A stretch of 64,000 nt of DNA from Butyrivibrio proteoclasticus (GTDB lineage Bacteria > Bacillota > Clostridia > Lachnospirales > Lachnospiraceae), in assembly GCF_900115735.1 (NCBI RefSeq), contig NZ_FOXO01000013.1:1-64000 (forward strand). The letters run 5' to 3'. The position numbers and the translations under genes are program-made. The notes under the pieces were generated by a model. That model saw only the letters and a list, made by a program, of their open reading frames with translations, made no database searches and was not told the origin of the DNA. Positions 18,383 to 27,685 of the stretch are shown here, one piece after another. Every line of letters starts with the position of its first letter. Positions within the stretch are counted from its first letter, which is position 1.

Positions 18383-20673
18383 TATTTTACCCTGTTATAA
18401 TTTATCAAGCATCCATCGAGAATAATCTGTCTCTCATCATCAGTCAGATTCCCCAGTCTCAATGAAAACTCTTTAAGTCCGCTTTCAGAAACGGCATATG
18501 CTTTTATTTCTTCACTCTTATTATATACGGCATCTCTGATTCCAGGAATAAAAATATAGTCTTTATTTTTAAACGGAAGCTCTCCCTCATCAATTATGAA
18601 TGGCAACATACCCCAGTTGATAAGGTTTGAGCGATAACGCTTTGTAGCGTATTCATTGGCAATATTTGCCCATCCTCCAAGTACCTTCTGACAAGAAGCA
18701 GCCTGCTCTCTTGCTGATCCGTCACCAGGCTTTACCGCAAATATTGTTGATCCGATTCCGGTGTTGGAACTATTTACATCAGAGAACTTAGTCTTGATTG
18801 TCTTTACTGCCTTGACAAGCTCATTATCCAGCTCTTCCATAGGAACATCTTCACGTCTCTTAATCTCCTGCGCGTATACTTCCTTGGCAAGGCCCACATA
18901 AGCAGGATCTTTTCTTGAAAGTGTAAACTCCGCAAGTCCAAGAGGGTTTGAACGATAAGATGATGTCTCACCTGATGGAATAAGTTCATCCGTTGTTGTA
19001 ACAGGATCATGGATCTCAGATACAACCTTTAAAAGAAGGTTATCTGTGAGGGCTACCATACTTGGCCAATCCTTGATATTAGGTCCAAGCTGAAGTTCAA
19101 CACTGTCATCTGCAACGCCATGAGAATCAAATACCCTGTTCTTGTAGATTGCACTGTCAAAATGATATTTGTATTTATTAAATTCGCCCACAAATTCAGT
19201 AGCAGGTGTAAGAACCCCCTTGTTTGCTGCTGTTGCTGCAATGGATCTTGCATCCATAAGAGCAACAGACGCAATCTGTCCACTCTGAACCTTAGAACCT
19301 TCTCTGTTAGGGAAGTTTCTTGTTGAATGTCTGATACTAAATGCATTATTGGCAGGAGTATCGCCTGCACCAAAGCATGGTCCACAGAATGCAGTCTTTA
19401 ATATAGCACCTGACTCCATGATAGTTGCTGCAGCACCGTTTTTTACTATTTCCATATATATAGGTGTTGAAGCAGGATAAACACTAAGTGTAAATCTGTC
19501 GTTTCCTATAAATTTGCCCTTGAGGATATCTGCTGCCGCACAGATGTTTTCAAATCCGCCACCTGCACAACCCGCAATTATTCCCTGATCAACCATGAAC
19601 TTGCCATCTTTAAGCTTATTCATGAGAGAGAACTCAACCTTATCACCAAAGCTTACCTTTGCTTTTTTCTCAACATCAGCAAGGATATCAGCTGCATTTC
19701 TGTTCACTTCATCGATTTCATAAACGTTACTTGGGTGGAATGGCATTGCGATCATAGGATTTATAGAACCGAGATCAACCTTTACCAAGCCATCATAGTA
19801 CGCAACTTTTCCTGGTTTTAATTCTTTATAATCAGCTGCTCTTCCATGAATATCATAGAAGTCCTTTATCTCATCATCGGTCTGCCATATGGATGAAAGA
19901 CATGTTGTTTCTGTTGTCATTACATCTACGCCAATTCTGAAGTCAGCGCTGAGGTTCTTAACACCGGGGCCAACAAACTCCATTACTTTATTCTTTACAT
20001 ATCCATCGCCGAATACTTTTCCGATAATAGCCAATGCTACGTCCTGAGGTCCAACCCCCTTCTTAGGCTTGCCTTCAAGATAAATAGCTACAACTCCCGG
20101 CATATCCACATCATATGTCTGTCCGAGAAGCTGTTTTACAAGTTCAGGGCCGCCCTCACCGATAGCCATTGTTCCAAGAGCTCCATATCTGGTGTGGGAG
20201 TCTGAGCCAAGGATCATGCTTCCGCCCGATGCCAGCATCTCTCTTGCAAACTGATGAATTACTGCCTGATGAGGTGGTACATATATTCCGCCATACTTCT
20301 GTGCTGCTGTAAGTCCAAACATGTGGTCATCTTCGTTTATAGTTCCGCCTACAGCGCAAAGAGAATTGTGGCAATTTGTAAGAACATAAGGAATAGGAAA
20401 TCTGGTGAGTCCTGAAGCTCTTGCAGTCTGAATGATTCCAACATAAGTGATATCATGCGAAGTAAGTTTGTCGAATTTAACACAAAGCTTATCCATGCTA
20501 TCGGATGTATTATGCGCTTTCAGAATACCGTAACATATTGTATTTTCTTTTGCCTGCTCTTTAGTCACACCGTCAAAGCCTTCTGCAGAAAGCTTTGCAG
20601 ATGCATCGTTGTCATCTAAAACAAGTGTGGTTCCATTTAGTAAAAAACATCCATTTTCGTATGTTGTTACCAT
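18382..20673 (-). CDS. Aconitase-family hydratase (YbhJ-like)
   Basis: A 763-residue member of the aconitase superfamily. Cluster Cys motifs are [15 protein letters not shown] (about 390) and [15 protein letters not shown] (about 430), and a swivel domain with [13 protein letters not shown]-like sequence closes the protein. The first Cys motif differs from the GSCTNSS form of classical aconitases, so a related hydratase of YbhJ type is the safer call; citrate/isocitrate activity is possible but not shown. ATG 20673 is chosen because AGGAGG precedes it; the frame extends 25 codons further upstream without support. Its stop overlaps the next start (TAATG). Confidence 0.87.
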   Translation of the reverse strand: MVTTYENGCFLLNGTTLVLDDNDASAKLSAEGFDGVTKEQAKENTICYGILKAHNTSDSMDKLCVKFDKLTSHDITYVGIIQTARASGLTRFPIPYVLTNCHNSLCAVGGTINEDDHMFGLTAAQKYGGIYVPPHQAVIHQFAREMLASGGSMILGSDSHTRYGALGTMAIGEGGPELVKQLLGQTYDVDMPGVVAIYLEGKPKKGVGPQDVALAIIGKVFGDGYVKNKVMEFVGPGVKNLSADFRIGVDVMTTETTCLSSIWQTDDEIKDFYDIHGRAADYKELKPGKVAYYDGLVKVDLGSINPMIAMPFHPSNVYEIDEVNRNAADILADVEKKAKVSFGDKVEFSLMNKLKDGKFMVDQGIIAGCAGGGFENICAAADILKGKFIGNDRFTLSVYPASTPIYMEIVKNGAAATIMESGAILKTAFCGPCFGAGDTPANNAFSIRHSTRNFPNREGSKVQSGQIASVALMDARSIAATAANKGVLTPATEFVGEFNKYKYHFDSAIYKNRVFDSHGVADDSVELQLGPNIKDWPSMVALTDNLLLKVVSEIHDPVTTTDELIPSGETSSYRSNPLGLAEFTLSRKDPAYVGLAKEVYAQEIKRREDVPMEELDNELVKAVKTIKTKFSDVNSSNTGIGSTIFAVKPGDGSAREQAASCQKVLGGWANIANEYATKRYRSNLINWGMLPFIIDEGELPFKNKDYIFIPGIRDAVYNKSEEIKAYAVSESGLKEFSLRLGNLTDDERQIILDGCLINYNRVK

Positions 20674-20766
20674 TGTTTTCCTCCTACCCTTTCTAACCGC
20701 TATACATGTATACAATTTTATAAGCGCTATTCTACCATAGATAAACACTACTTGGTAGGATATTTT

Positions 20767-22278
20767 TTAATATGAATCCAAAACTCGCTGAAGCTTTGCA
20801 GTAACTTTCTCGATCCCAGCCTGTTTTAGTTCTTTTCTGAAAATTCCCACCTCTTCTTCAGGTGTAACATCATACTGACCATAAGTTATCTCCGGAAGAT
20901 ATTTGTCGAACACTTCTACTATGGATTTTATCTCTTTATTGATATCCTCTGTTGAAAAAGGAACGCTATCCCAGGGGTATGAATAGGCATTTCTATCATA
21001 TAAATCAATCAGGTCATAATATTCATTCCAATTATACGAGGAATCCTGGATTTCAAGAGCATCCCTTCTTCCCCACCAGAAATTCATGACTATTCCATCT
21101 CTATCAGAATTATATCCGCTAGGCTTTTCCAATAATCCATCTTTGTTGATCTCGTATTGGACACCCTCTATTCCATAATTGATCAGTCTGTAACATCTTG
21201 GATCATTTCTTAAGAAATCATATACCATAAGCGCTTTTTCAGGATTTTTAGATCCTCTGTAAACGGCCATTGCTCCGTGTAGAATACTGTTTTTCATCAA
21301 ATTGCCGTTTTCTTCACCAAACCAGAAAAAATCAGTTTCTCCCTCAGGGATCATTACATCCATCGTAGGCTTTATTTCTGTGTAATACTTCTGTGTATGG
21401 TGCTGAACAACGCTGGTATAGCCAGTATAGAACTCCTCTGTATTATCCCCTGCAAATCTAAAGTCGTCTCTCCATATACCACTTTCATCCCAATCTTTCA
21501 TGAGTTTTGCATATTCCAGGAACTCATCACCTGTATAATAAGGAGAAACTATGGTTTTCAGATCATCGGTATATGCTCCCCAGATTCCGTATGTGCTCAG
21601 TTCATAAATAGGCGCATACTTACTGGCAGACATAAGATATCCTAAAGTTTGTATTACAGTCTTCCCATCCGCATCCCAAGGCAACATATCAGGATGGGCT
21701 TTTTTCACATATTTAAGATACTTATCCAGATCTGACCATGACTTAACCTTGTCTAGCCCCGCCTCTCTGGCAAGATCTTTCCTGTATATAAATCCGTGAT
21801 TTATCCACTGGGTATACTCATTCTCCGGAATCATATAGATATTTCCGTTATATGAGCATTTCTCCCACTCTTCCCTTTTTATATTGGAATATGTTTGGGG
21901 GCAGTATTCTTGCAACATCTCTTTTGACAGTGGTAAAAAATTGCCTTTTATGGCATTGGGCCAGGCATCCAGCCAATCACTTCCGGTACCGATCAGATCC
22001 AGATCAACATTGCCTGCATCCAAAACTGCATCATAATTCTCTAGATAGTCTTTCCAAGAAACGTAGTAAACATCAAGCTTTGCATTTACCTCTTTTTCAA
22101 GAATAGAATTCAGCTCTTTGATTACTTCCTCCGTCATGCCATTAGATGGCTTTTCACCAATTGTCAGATACGTAATAATAACCGGTTCCTGGGTGTAGTC
22201 AATTTCTTTTGCTCCACAGGCTGCACATACTATCAGCATCCCTAGAACAAGTAAGCTAGCAAAAAAATTTATTCTCAC
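20767..22278 (-). CDS. Extracellular solute-binding lipoprotein
   Basis: A 503-residue lipoprotein with lipobox VCAAC (Cys21) and the overall pattern of family 1 solute-binding proteins for oligosaccharides (YLTIGEKPSNGMTEEVIKEL, then IYMIPENEYTQWINHGFIYRKD). No permease genes are adjacent; the multi-sugar ATPase at 24781-25890 might serve it, as such ATPases are often shared. Its start overlaps the last bases of tadA, so the two are probably co-transcribed by chance of position. The ligand is unknown. Confidence 0.8.
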   Translation of the reverse strand: MRINFFASLLVLGMLIVCAACGAKEIDYTQEPVIITYLTIGEKPSNGMTEEVIKELNSILEKEVNAKLDVYYVSWKDYLENYDAVLDAGNVDLDLIGTGSDWLDAWPNAIKGNFLPLSKEMLQEYCPQTYSNIKREEWEKCSYNGNIYMIPENEYTQWINHGFIYRKDLAREAGLDKVKSWSDLDKYLKYVKKAHPDMLPWDADGKTVIQTLGYLMSASKYAPIYELSTYGIWGAYTDDLKTIVSPYYTGDEFLEYAKLMKDWDESGIWRDDFRFAGDNTEEFYTGYTSVVQHHTQKYYTEIKPTMDVMIPEGETDFFWFGEENGNLMKNSILHGAMAVYRGSKNPEKALMVYDFLRNDPRCYRLINYGIEGVQYEINKDGLLEKPSGYNSDRDGIVMNFWWGRRDALEIQDSSYNWNEYYDLIDLYDRNAYSYPWDSVPFSTEDINKEIKSIVEVFDKYLPEITYGQYDVTPEEEVGIFRKELKQAGIEKVTAKLQRVLDSY

Positions 22279-22802
22279 TAGAGATTTCCTTTCTGCTCCT
22301 TCAATGCCTTATTTCTCGCACGAAGTTCAACAAAAAAATCTTTTAATAGTTTACTACACTCCTCCTTCAAAATCCCCTTTTTCACTGTGACTTGATGATT
22401 AAAATCCGGATTGTTAAGAATATCCATTACTGAACCGGCGCATCCGGCCTTGGGATTCTCTGCTGCCATAATCACCTCAGGTATCCTGGCCTGCACAATA
22501 GCTCCCGCACACATCTGGCAAGGCTCCAAAGTAACATAGAGTTTACACTCCTCAAGTCTCCAATCTTTCATAACCTTAACTGCCTTTTTGATTGCTGTTA
22601 TCTCTGCATGAGCAAGTGGAGTCTTATCTGTGTTGCGCCTGTTATAGCCTCTTCCTATAATCCTTCCTTCATAAACAATAACGCATCCTATTGGCACCTC
22701 CCCTAATTTATATGCCTTTTTTGCCTGCGCTATTGCAGCCTTCATATACTTATTATCTTCTTGTTCTTCATCTATAACTCTTGATTTTGCTTGTAATTTC
22801 AT
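22278..22802 (-). CDS. tadA: tRNA-specific adenosine deaminase
   Basis: TadA converts A34 to inosine in tRNA-Arg(ACG). The zinc and catalytic motifs are HAEITAI and PCQMCAGA, and the core EVPIGCVIV and RRNTDKTPLAHAE is typical. The 174 residues include a 20-residue N-terminal extension; the ribosome site before ATG 22802 is poor, and an internal ATG at codon 20 (MKAAIAQAKKAY) could be the true start. A TATAAT box (complement of 22829-22834) lies about 27 bases upstream of 22802. Confidence 0.92.
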   Translation of the reverse strand: MKLQAKSRVIDEEQEDNKYMKAAIAQAKKAYKLGEVPIGCVIVYEGRIIGRGYNRRNTDKTPLAHAEITAIKKAVKVMKDWRLEECKLYVTLEPCQMCAGAIVQARIPEVIMAAENPKAGCAGSVMDILNNPDFNHQVTVKKGILKEECSKLLKDFFVELRARNKALKEQKGNL

Positions 22803-22828
22803 AGTAGTAATTGATTTCTATTTTTGTT

Positions 22829-22851
22829 ATTATATGATATACACGTCATAT
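22829..22851. promoter_or_regulatory. Divergent control region of tadA and the Rrf2 gene
   Basis: Contains a TATAAT -10 box for tadA (complement of 22829-22834) overlapped by an inverted repeat ATATGA-N8-TCATAT (22832-22851). The repeat could be an operator for the adjacent Rrf2 regulator; this is a guess from position. Confidence 0.3.
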
Positions 22852-22891
22852 TTTCACATGTTTATTATATATTGTTTTAGAGGTCATATAA

Positions 22892-23302
22892 ATGAAAATT
22901 TCCACCAAAGGACGGTATGCCCTCAAAGTCATGATGGATATTGCTCTTCACGACAATGGGGAATTCATTTCACTTAAGGATATAGCAAATCGCCAGAATA
23001 TCGCAGTTAAATATCTTGAACAAATTGTCTCTGGTCTTAACAAATCAGGTTTTTTACTTAGCATGCGTGGAAACAATGGTGGGTATCGCCTGGCAAGAGA
23101 ACCCAAAGATTGTAATATTGGCGATATCCTTCGAACTGTCGAGGGAAGTCTTACTCCTATCGAATGTGTTGCCGGTGATGAAGGAAATCCATGTCCATTA
23201 TCGGATTCCTGTTCAACCCTTCCATTCTGGGCGGGGCTTGATAAAGTAGTAAATGACTACATCAACAGCTATAGTCTTCAAGATTTAATAGATCAAAATT
23301 GA
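22892..23302 (+). CDS. Rrf2-family (IscR-like) transcriptional regulator
   Basis: A 136-residue winged-helix regulator: MKISTKGRYALKVMMDIAL, then DIANRQNIAVKYLEQIVSGL as recognition helix region. Three cysteines in IECVAGDEGNPCPLSDSC (about 96-113) match the spacing of Fe-S-binding Rrf2 proteins such as IscR. It likely senses iron-sulfur status or redox, but no isc/suf genes are in the window, so the target set is open. GAGG lies upstream of ATG 22892. The stop codon overlaps the -35 box of the SRP RNA promoter. Confidence 0.88.
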   Translation: MKISTKGRYALKVMMDIALHDNGEFISLKDIANRQNIAVKYLEQIVSGLNKSGFLLSMRGNNGGYRLAREPKDCNIGDILRTVEGSLTPIECVAGDEGNPCPLSDSCSTLPFWAGLDKVVNDYINSYSLQDLIDQN

Positions 23303-23327
23303 CAATATTCAAAAAACAAAGTATATT
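23299..23327 (+). promoter_or_regulatory. Sigma-A promoter of the SRP RNA
   Basis: TTGACA (23299-23304), exactly 17 bases, TATATT (23322-23327). Near-consensus and placed so that transcription starts within a few bases of the SRP RNA 5' end. The -35 box overlaps the Rrf2 stop codon. Confidence 0.8.
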
Positions 23328-23340
23328 AATGTAGCGGTTT

Positions 23341-23504
23341 TGTGAAGGGTGCATGTAGCAGTCCTTTTGTGCAGAATCGGGTCTTATGCAATGGAAATCT
23401 ACGAACCGTGTCAGGTCGGGAACGAAGCAGCACTAAGTAGAACCTTTCATGTGTTGTAAGGTTGCCTTATTCTGCCTGAAGTCAACGTGCATGCGTCCTT
23501 CACA
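23341..23504 (+). ncRNA. ffs: Signal recognition particle RNA (4.5S/scRNA)
   Basis: The conserved Ffh-binding domain IV is clear: GTGTCAGGTCGGGAACGAAG followed by CAGCACTAAG. The ends pair, TGTGAAGGGTGCATG (23341-23355) with CATGCGTCCTTCACA (23490-23504), allowing G-U. This gives a closed rod of about 164 nucleotides. The RNA binds Ffh to target nascent membrane and secreted proteins. Exact ends depend on processing. A near-consensus promoter lies just upstream and two further hairpins follow. Confidence 0.9.
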
Positions 23505-23515
23505 GAACCGGCTGA

Positions 23516-23550
23516 ATTTACTTAGCGAGGTCTTTCCGAGTTTAGTAAAT
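23516..23550 (+). ncRNA. Hairpin A behind the SRP RNA (structured element of unknown function)
   Basis: Outer arms ATTT/AAAT enclose a 27-base core (23520-23546). The core pairs as ACT/AGT, a T-T mismatch, AGC/GTT (G-T wobble), tandem G-A/A-G mismatches, then GG/CC around the loop TCTTT. No T tract follows, so it is not itself a terminator. The same architecture recurs in hairpin B. Confidence 0.6.
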
Positions 23551-23554
23551 ACGT

Positions 23555-23607
23555 CTTCCGTGCACTTGATGAGGTTCTTTCGAATCTAGTGCAGCGGAAG
23601 ATTTTTT
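23555..23607 (+). terminator. Hairpin B: same core fold, ending in a T tract
   Basis: Arms CTTCCG-TGC and GCA-G-CGGAAG enclose a 27-base core (23564-23590) with the same layout as hairpin A: ACT/AGT, T-T mismatch, GAT/ATC, tandem G-A/A-G, GG/TC, loop TTCTT. Six T (23602-23607) follow, so it probably terminates the SRP transcript. It lies directly against the end of the converging CdaR-like gene. Confidence 0.7.
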
Positions 23608-24691
23608 ATCTGTTTTCTAAATATTTCATGTATCCTATTACCATAAGTGCAATCTTAAATGTAAGTGCATCATCAAATTTTCTGACATCCAGTCCTGAAC
23701 TCTTTTCAAGTTTTTCTATTCTATAGACAAGTGTATTTCTATGTACAAAAAGCTGCCTTGAAGTTTCAGAGACATTTAGATTATTCTCAAAGAATTTATT
23801 GATTGTGTTTAAAGTCTCCTCGTCAAGGTCATCCGGAACTTCTTTTCCACCAAAAATCTCATCAATAAAAATTCTACAAAGGCTCTCAGGAAGCTGATAA
23901 ATCAACCTTCCAATACCCAGAGTATTGTAGGCGTTTACTTTCTTTTCAGCATAGAATATCCTTCCAACCTCAAGCGCCATCTTTGCCTCTTTGTACGACT
24001 TACTTAAATCCTTAAGCTCATCCACTATAGTTCCATAGGATACCCTTACGTCAAGCATAGCCTCAGTGTTCATCATATCCACAATTGTTGTGGCAATCTT
24101 TTGAACCTCTTCATATGTCTGCGACTTAGCAAGAGACTTTATCAAAATAACGCTGTTCTCATCAACAGCAGTTACATAATCCCCTGTATGAGGTGCATAC
24201 ATACTGCCAAGAAGTTCCTGAGCAGTATTATCATTGGAATGCTTCACCTCAACCAAAATGATAACTCTTGGTACATTAACTTCTACTTTTAGCTTACGTG
24301 CTCTGTTATATACATCAATGAGTAGCATATTATCAAGAAGCAGATTCTGAAAGAAATTGTTTCTATCGAATCTCTCCTTATATGCTACGATAAGATTCTG
24401 AAGTTGGCTAACCCCAATCTTACCAACCATATATGCATGCTCGCTATCACCCTTTGCTAAAAGAACATAAGCCGGCTCACCTTCATCAAGTATCTTAAAC
24501 AGATGAACATCTCCAATAACCTGTGAATCAACCGGAGATTGTGCAAAACTTGTAATTATAGAAATATCAAGCATTTCACGTTCAGTTGTAGAAGCTACAA
24601 TATCACCATTTAAGTCCATAACACAAAGCTCAACTTTTGTAATTGCTCCTAACTCATCTATACTTCCCTTGATAGTCTGCGCAGAAATCAT
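23606..24691 (-). CDS. CdaR/PucR-family transcriptional regulator
   Basis: A 361-residue regulator. The N-terminal part (1-110) looks like a sugar-diacid-recognition type sensor, the middle (about 130-270) like the degenerate GGDEF-like domain of CdaR proteins, and the C-terminus is the PucR helix-turn-helix (NTINKFFENNLNVSETSRQL, then FVHRNTLVYRIEKLEKSSG). ATG 24691 follows AAGGAGGT at a good distance; the frame reaches six codons further to a TTG inside that site. The next gene upstream encodes a sugar ABC ATPase, which fits a role in carbohydrate control, though effector and targets are unknown. Confidence 0.85.
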   Translation of the reverse strand: MISAQTIKGSIDELGAITKVELCVMDLNGDIVASTTEREMLDISIITSFAQSPVDSQVIGDVHLFKILDEGEPAYVLLAKGDSEHAYMVGKIGVSQLQNLIVAYKERFDRNNFFQNLLLDNMLLIDVYNRARKLKVEVNVPRVIILVEVKHSNDNTAQELLGSMYAPHTGDYVTAVDENSVILIKSLAKSQTYEEVQKIATTIVDMMNTEAMLDVRVSYGTIVDELKDLSKSYKEAKMALEVGRIFYAEKKVNAYNTLGIGRLIYQLPESLCRIFIDEIFGGKEVPDDLDEETLNTINKFFENNLNVSETSRQLFVHRNTLVYRIEKLEKSSGLDVRKFDDALTFKIALMVIGYMKYLENR

Positions 24692-24741
24692 CTGTCTACC
24701 TCCTTGCAATATAACATAAGTATAACATAATGCATGAAAAA

Positions 24742-24767
24742 AAGGCTATCGCTCGCGCGATAGCCTT
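24742..24767 (-). terminator. Terminator of the sugar ABC ATPase gene
   Basis: Perfect 11-bp stem AAGGCTATCGC with GCGATAGCCTT and a 4-base loop, followed on the minus strand by a T run. Confidence 0.8.
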
Positions 24768-24780
24768 CCTATTTTTAATA

Positions 24781-25890
24781 TTAGTTTGTGATTGTCTTCT
24801 CTGTCTCTTTGTCGAAGATGTGGATCTTCTCAACATCGAATGCAAACTTAACCTTATCGCCAGGTCTAGCTGTTGTACGAGAATCAACTCTAGCTGTGAT
24901 AGGGAACTTATCAAGATCAAAGTACAGATAAACTTCTGCACCAAGAAGCTCGTATACGTTGATTGTTGACTCAAATACAGCCTTTGATGTGTTAACAACC
25001 ATTTCTGAATCGTCAACGTCTTCTGGACGGATACCGAATGTAACAGTCTTTCCAGCGTAGCCACCCTCGATAACCTTCTTAGCCTTTGCAGGTGGAAGTT
25101 CGATTGACTGGCCAGCAATCTTGAGGCTAGCCTTATCGCCCTGTACTTCAACTTCTGCATCAAGGAAGTTCATCTGAGGTGATCCCATGAATCCAGCAAC
25201 GAAGAGGTTGCCTGGCTTATCATAAAGGTTCTGAGGTGTATCAACCTGCTGAACAACACCATCCTTCATAACTACGATTCTTGTACCAAGAGTCATAGCC
25301 TCTGTCTGGTCGTGTGTAACGTAGATGATTGTTGTGCCAAGTCTCTGGTGAAGCTTAGCAATCTCTGTTCTCATCTGTACACGGAGCTTAGCATCAAGGT
25401 TTGAAAGAGGTTCGTCCATAAGGAATACCTTAGGATTACGAACGATAGCACGTCCCATAGCCACACGCTGTCTCTGTCCACCTGAAAGAGCCTTTGGCTT
25501 ACGATCAAGGAGTTTCTCAAGGTCAAGAATCTTAGCAGCTTCTCTAACCATTTTATCTATTTCAGCCTTTGGAACTTTTCTAAGCTTAAGTCCAAATGCC
25601 ATATTATCATATACTGTCATGTGAGGATACAGAGCGTAGTTCTGGAATACCATCGCAATATCTCTGTCCTTAGGCTCAACATCGTTAACAACTCTGTCAC
25701 CGATCTTAAGTGTTCCTGAAGAGATATCTTCAAGTCCAGCGATCATACGAAGTGTTGTTGACTTTCCGCATCCTGAAGGTCCTACGAAAATAATAAATTC
25801 TTTATCCTGAATCTCAAGGTTGAAGTCTTTAACAGCCTCAAAACCATTTGGATATACTTTAGTTACATGCTCAAGTGATAAACTTGCCAT
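24781..25890 (-). CDS. Multi-sugar ABC transporter ATPase (MsmX/UgpC type)
   Basis: A 369-residue ATPase that powers sugar importers of the MalK/MsmX class. Walker A is GPSGCGKST, the signature LSGGQRQRVAMGRA, Walker B VFLMDEP, with the switch His in YVTHDQTEAMTL. The C-terminal 120 residues form the OB-fold regulatory domain (TVTFGIRPEDVDD). No permease or binding protein is adjacent, which is usual for the MsmX type that serves several transporters in the cell. A typical GGAGG site precedes ATG 25890, and a terminator closes the single-gene unit. Confidence 0.93.
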   Translation of the reverse strand: MASLSLEHVTKVYPNGFEAVKDFNLEIQDKEFIIFVGPSGCGKSTTLRMIAGLEDISSGTLKIGDRVVNDVEPKDRDIAMVFQNYALYPHMTVYDNMAFGLKLRKVPKAEIDKMVREAAKILDLEKLLDRKPKALSGGQRQRVAMGRAIVRNPKVFLMDEPLSNLDAKLRVQMRTEIAKLHQRLGTTIIYVTHDQTEAMTLGTRIVVMKDGVVQQVDTPQNLYDKPGNLFVAGFMGSPQMNFLDAEVEVQGDKASLKIAGQSIELPPAKAKKVIEGGYAGKTVTFGIRPEDVDDSEMVVNTSKAVFESTINVYELLGAEVYLYFDLDKFPITARVDSRTTARPGDKVKFAFDVEKIHIFDKETEKTITN

Positions 25891-26087
25891 ACCTTATATT
25901 CCTCCTAATTCATCAATAGCTTCATGCTATAAACAAGTATAGCGGCGGAGGTGTTTATTTACTATTCACTTATTTCACAAATATTTTACAATTCATTAGC
26001 TAAACTGACTAGCAATTAGGTCACTTTTCCACAATTCTGAAATATTGACGAAGAATCTAAAAATTCTATATGCAATTTGACCATTGC

Positions 26088-27530
26088 CTATTCGTGATAA
26101 AAGACTACCTGACCAGCACCACGAGCTTTCGACTCTGTCAAAGCTGCCTTCGAAGCTGCAAGCAGATTTGAGTATTTTCTTCCATCTTTAGGTGCTACAG
26201 CACCGCCAACACTCAATGAAACTATACCCTCTTCATTTGCTTTCATAGTCTTGAAGTCGTGCATGAGCATCACCATCGCATCAACTTGCTTTCTTATATC
26301 CTTTCCGGCACTGATATCTTTCATAAAAACAACAAACTCACCATTGTCAAATCCACCAATAATATCTGAAGCCCTGTACTTTTCAGACAACTTCCTTGCA
26401 AATTCAACAATTAATACATCAACACCATCTTCGCCTTTTGCAATTCGCAAGTCTTTTAATCCATTAATAGCGATAAGGAACATAAGTCCAAATTTACTCT
26501 CTGATTCATCCAGATAAGAATTGATCTGCCTTTCAGTAGACTCTTCAGTCAAAAGACCTGTTTTGATATTTCTATCCTTCTTATTTCTGTTTCTTTTATT
26601 TAAAAGAGTAGCTATAAAGTGCCCCAAAAACAGGCTTATACATAGAAGTACCAGCAGCACCATAACCCAAATATACATAGCATAGTAATCATGAAGTGGC
26701 TCATCTAAAGCATTATTCATGTTCTTATAACTGATAAGGGCTACAAGGGCGCCTCCGGAAAGTGGTGCCGGTACAGTGATAATATACCCGTACTTAGGTA
26801 TTTCTTCAAAAAAAGCATTCCGCTGGGCTATAGCATGCTGGAATTTACTCTGATCAGAACCCTCCGGCAATGCTTCCCATATAAAATCAATGTCCGCATC
26901 TTTATTACGCAGTCTTTCTCCATACTCTATAAGGATGTGACCTCTTACAGCAACCCACGCGCCATAGTCGATAAGTTCCTGCTTTTCAAATATTCCTTCG
27001 GATAAACTCTCGATGTTGAGAATAGAAATAAGATACCCTTTGGTTTCTTCTGATAATTTCAAACCATTTATAAAGGCAACACTTCTGCCACCAAAAGTAT
27101 CTTCATTGATAATGATCACTCCGGAGCTTCCTTCGTCAAAGCCCCCGATAACCTGTTCAAAGAAACTGTAATCAGATATATTTACTGTCTTCCCACGTTC
27201 ATTATATCCTGCGCCTTCCAAATCACAGATAAAAGAAGTGTTGCTGTCTGTGCTATTTACAATAAGCTCCAACCAGCTTGTAATCTCATTTTTGTCTGAA
27301 ACAATATCATAACCGGTAAGAGCTTTTGCGCAAGCATTTTGATAATCACGAATCCTGACGTAATTTATATCCTTATCATACATTACTGAAGAAAGCTCCG
27401 AAGAGACTGTCTCATTAACATACTCGGAAATGCCTTCTCTTAGCACTTCCCTGTAAGATTTAAAAACAATCCCCATAAAAACCGCAAACATAAGCACTAT
27501 TGAAGCACACGTTATAAGAGCTTTCTTCAT
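26088..27530 (-). CDS. Membrane sensor with degenerate GGDEF domain
   Basis: A 480-residue protein: an N-terminal transmembrane helix (about 5-23), an extracellular sensor-like region of about 250 residues (Cache-like, tentative), a second helix (about 285-307, YIWVMVLLVLLCISLFLGHF), and a C-terminal GGDEF-type domain (about 340-480). The signature reads GGFDNGEF instead of RxGGDEF, so the glycines and the catalytic Asp are altered and diguanylate cyclase activity is doubtful. It may act as a c-di-GMP or GTP receptor, or be inert. A single gene between the ATPase and the YesL-type gene. Confidence 0.8.
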   Translation of the reverse strand: MKKALITCASIVLMFAVFMGIVFKSYREVLREGISEYVNETVSSELSSVMYDKDINYVRIRDYQNACAKALTGYDIVSDKNEITSWLELIVNSTDSNTSFICDLEGAGYNERGKTVNISDYSFFEQVIGGFDEGSSGVIIINEDTFGGRSVAFINGLKLSEETKGYLISILNIESLSEGIFEKQELIDYGAWVAVRGHILIEYGERLRNKDADIDFIWEALPEGSDQSKFQHAIAQRNAFFEEIPKYGYIITVPAPLSGGALVALISYKNMNNALDEPLHDYYAMYIWVMVLLVLLCISLFLGHFIATLLNKRNRNKKDRNIKTGLLTEESTERQINSYLDESESKFGLMFLIAINGLKDLRIAKGEDGVDVLIVEFARKLSEKYRASDIIGGFDNGEFVVFMKDISAGKDIRKQVDAMVMLMHDFKTMKANEEGIVSLSVGGAVAPKDGRKYSNLLAASKAALTESKARGAGQVVFYHE

Positions 27531-27556
27531 TTATCACCTCTAATTAAACATGACAA

Positions 27557-27685
27557 TCAGCTCTGTTCTTCCTCATCAAGCTTCTTTATAGCCGCGTCGA
27601 GTTCTTCCTCTTCAGAAAGATTTTCCTCTTCTGGTTCAAATCGCTTGAATGTTCCATTGTAGAGCATAGCATTTAAATAACTTGG
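27557..27685 (-). other. In-frame continuation of the YesL-type gene behind a TGA
   Basis: Reading on past TGA 27686-27688 in the same frame gives 42 residues, beginning PSYLNAMLYNGTFKRFEPEE and ending in an acidic tail before a second stop at 27557. PSYLNAMLYN resembles the C-terminal motif of DUF624 proteins, so this is the original end of the gene. Confidence 0.65.

Noticed and set aside
23341-23607. A single long SRP RNA including both extra hairpins
   Set aside because: The SRP rod closes on itself by 15 paired bases at 23341-23355 and 23490-23504, so the later hairpins are a separate element or a 3' extension.
24696-25163. 155-codon minus-strand frame inside the sugar ATPase gene
   Set aside because: It lies in another frame of a highly conserved gene and its product is low-complexity Leu/Ser/Arg, typical of a shadow.
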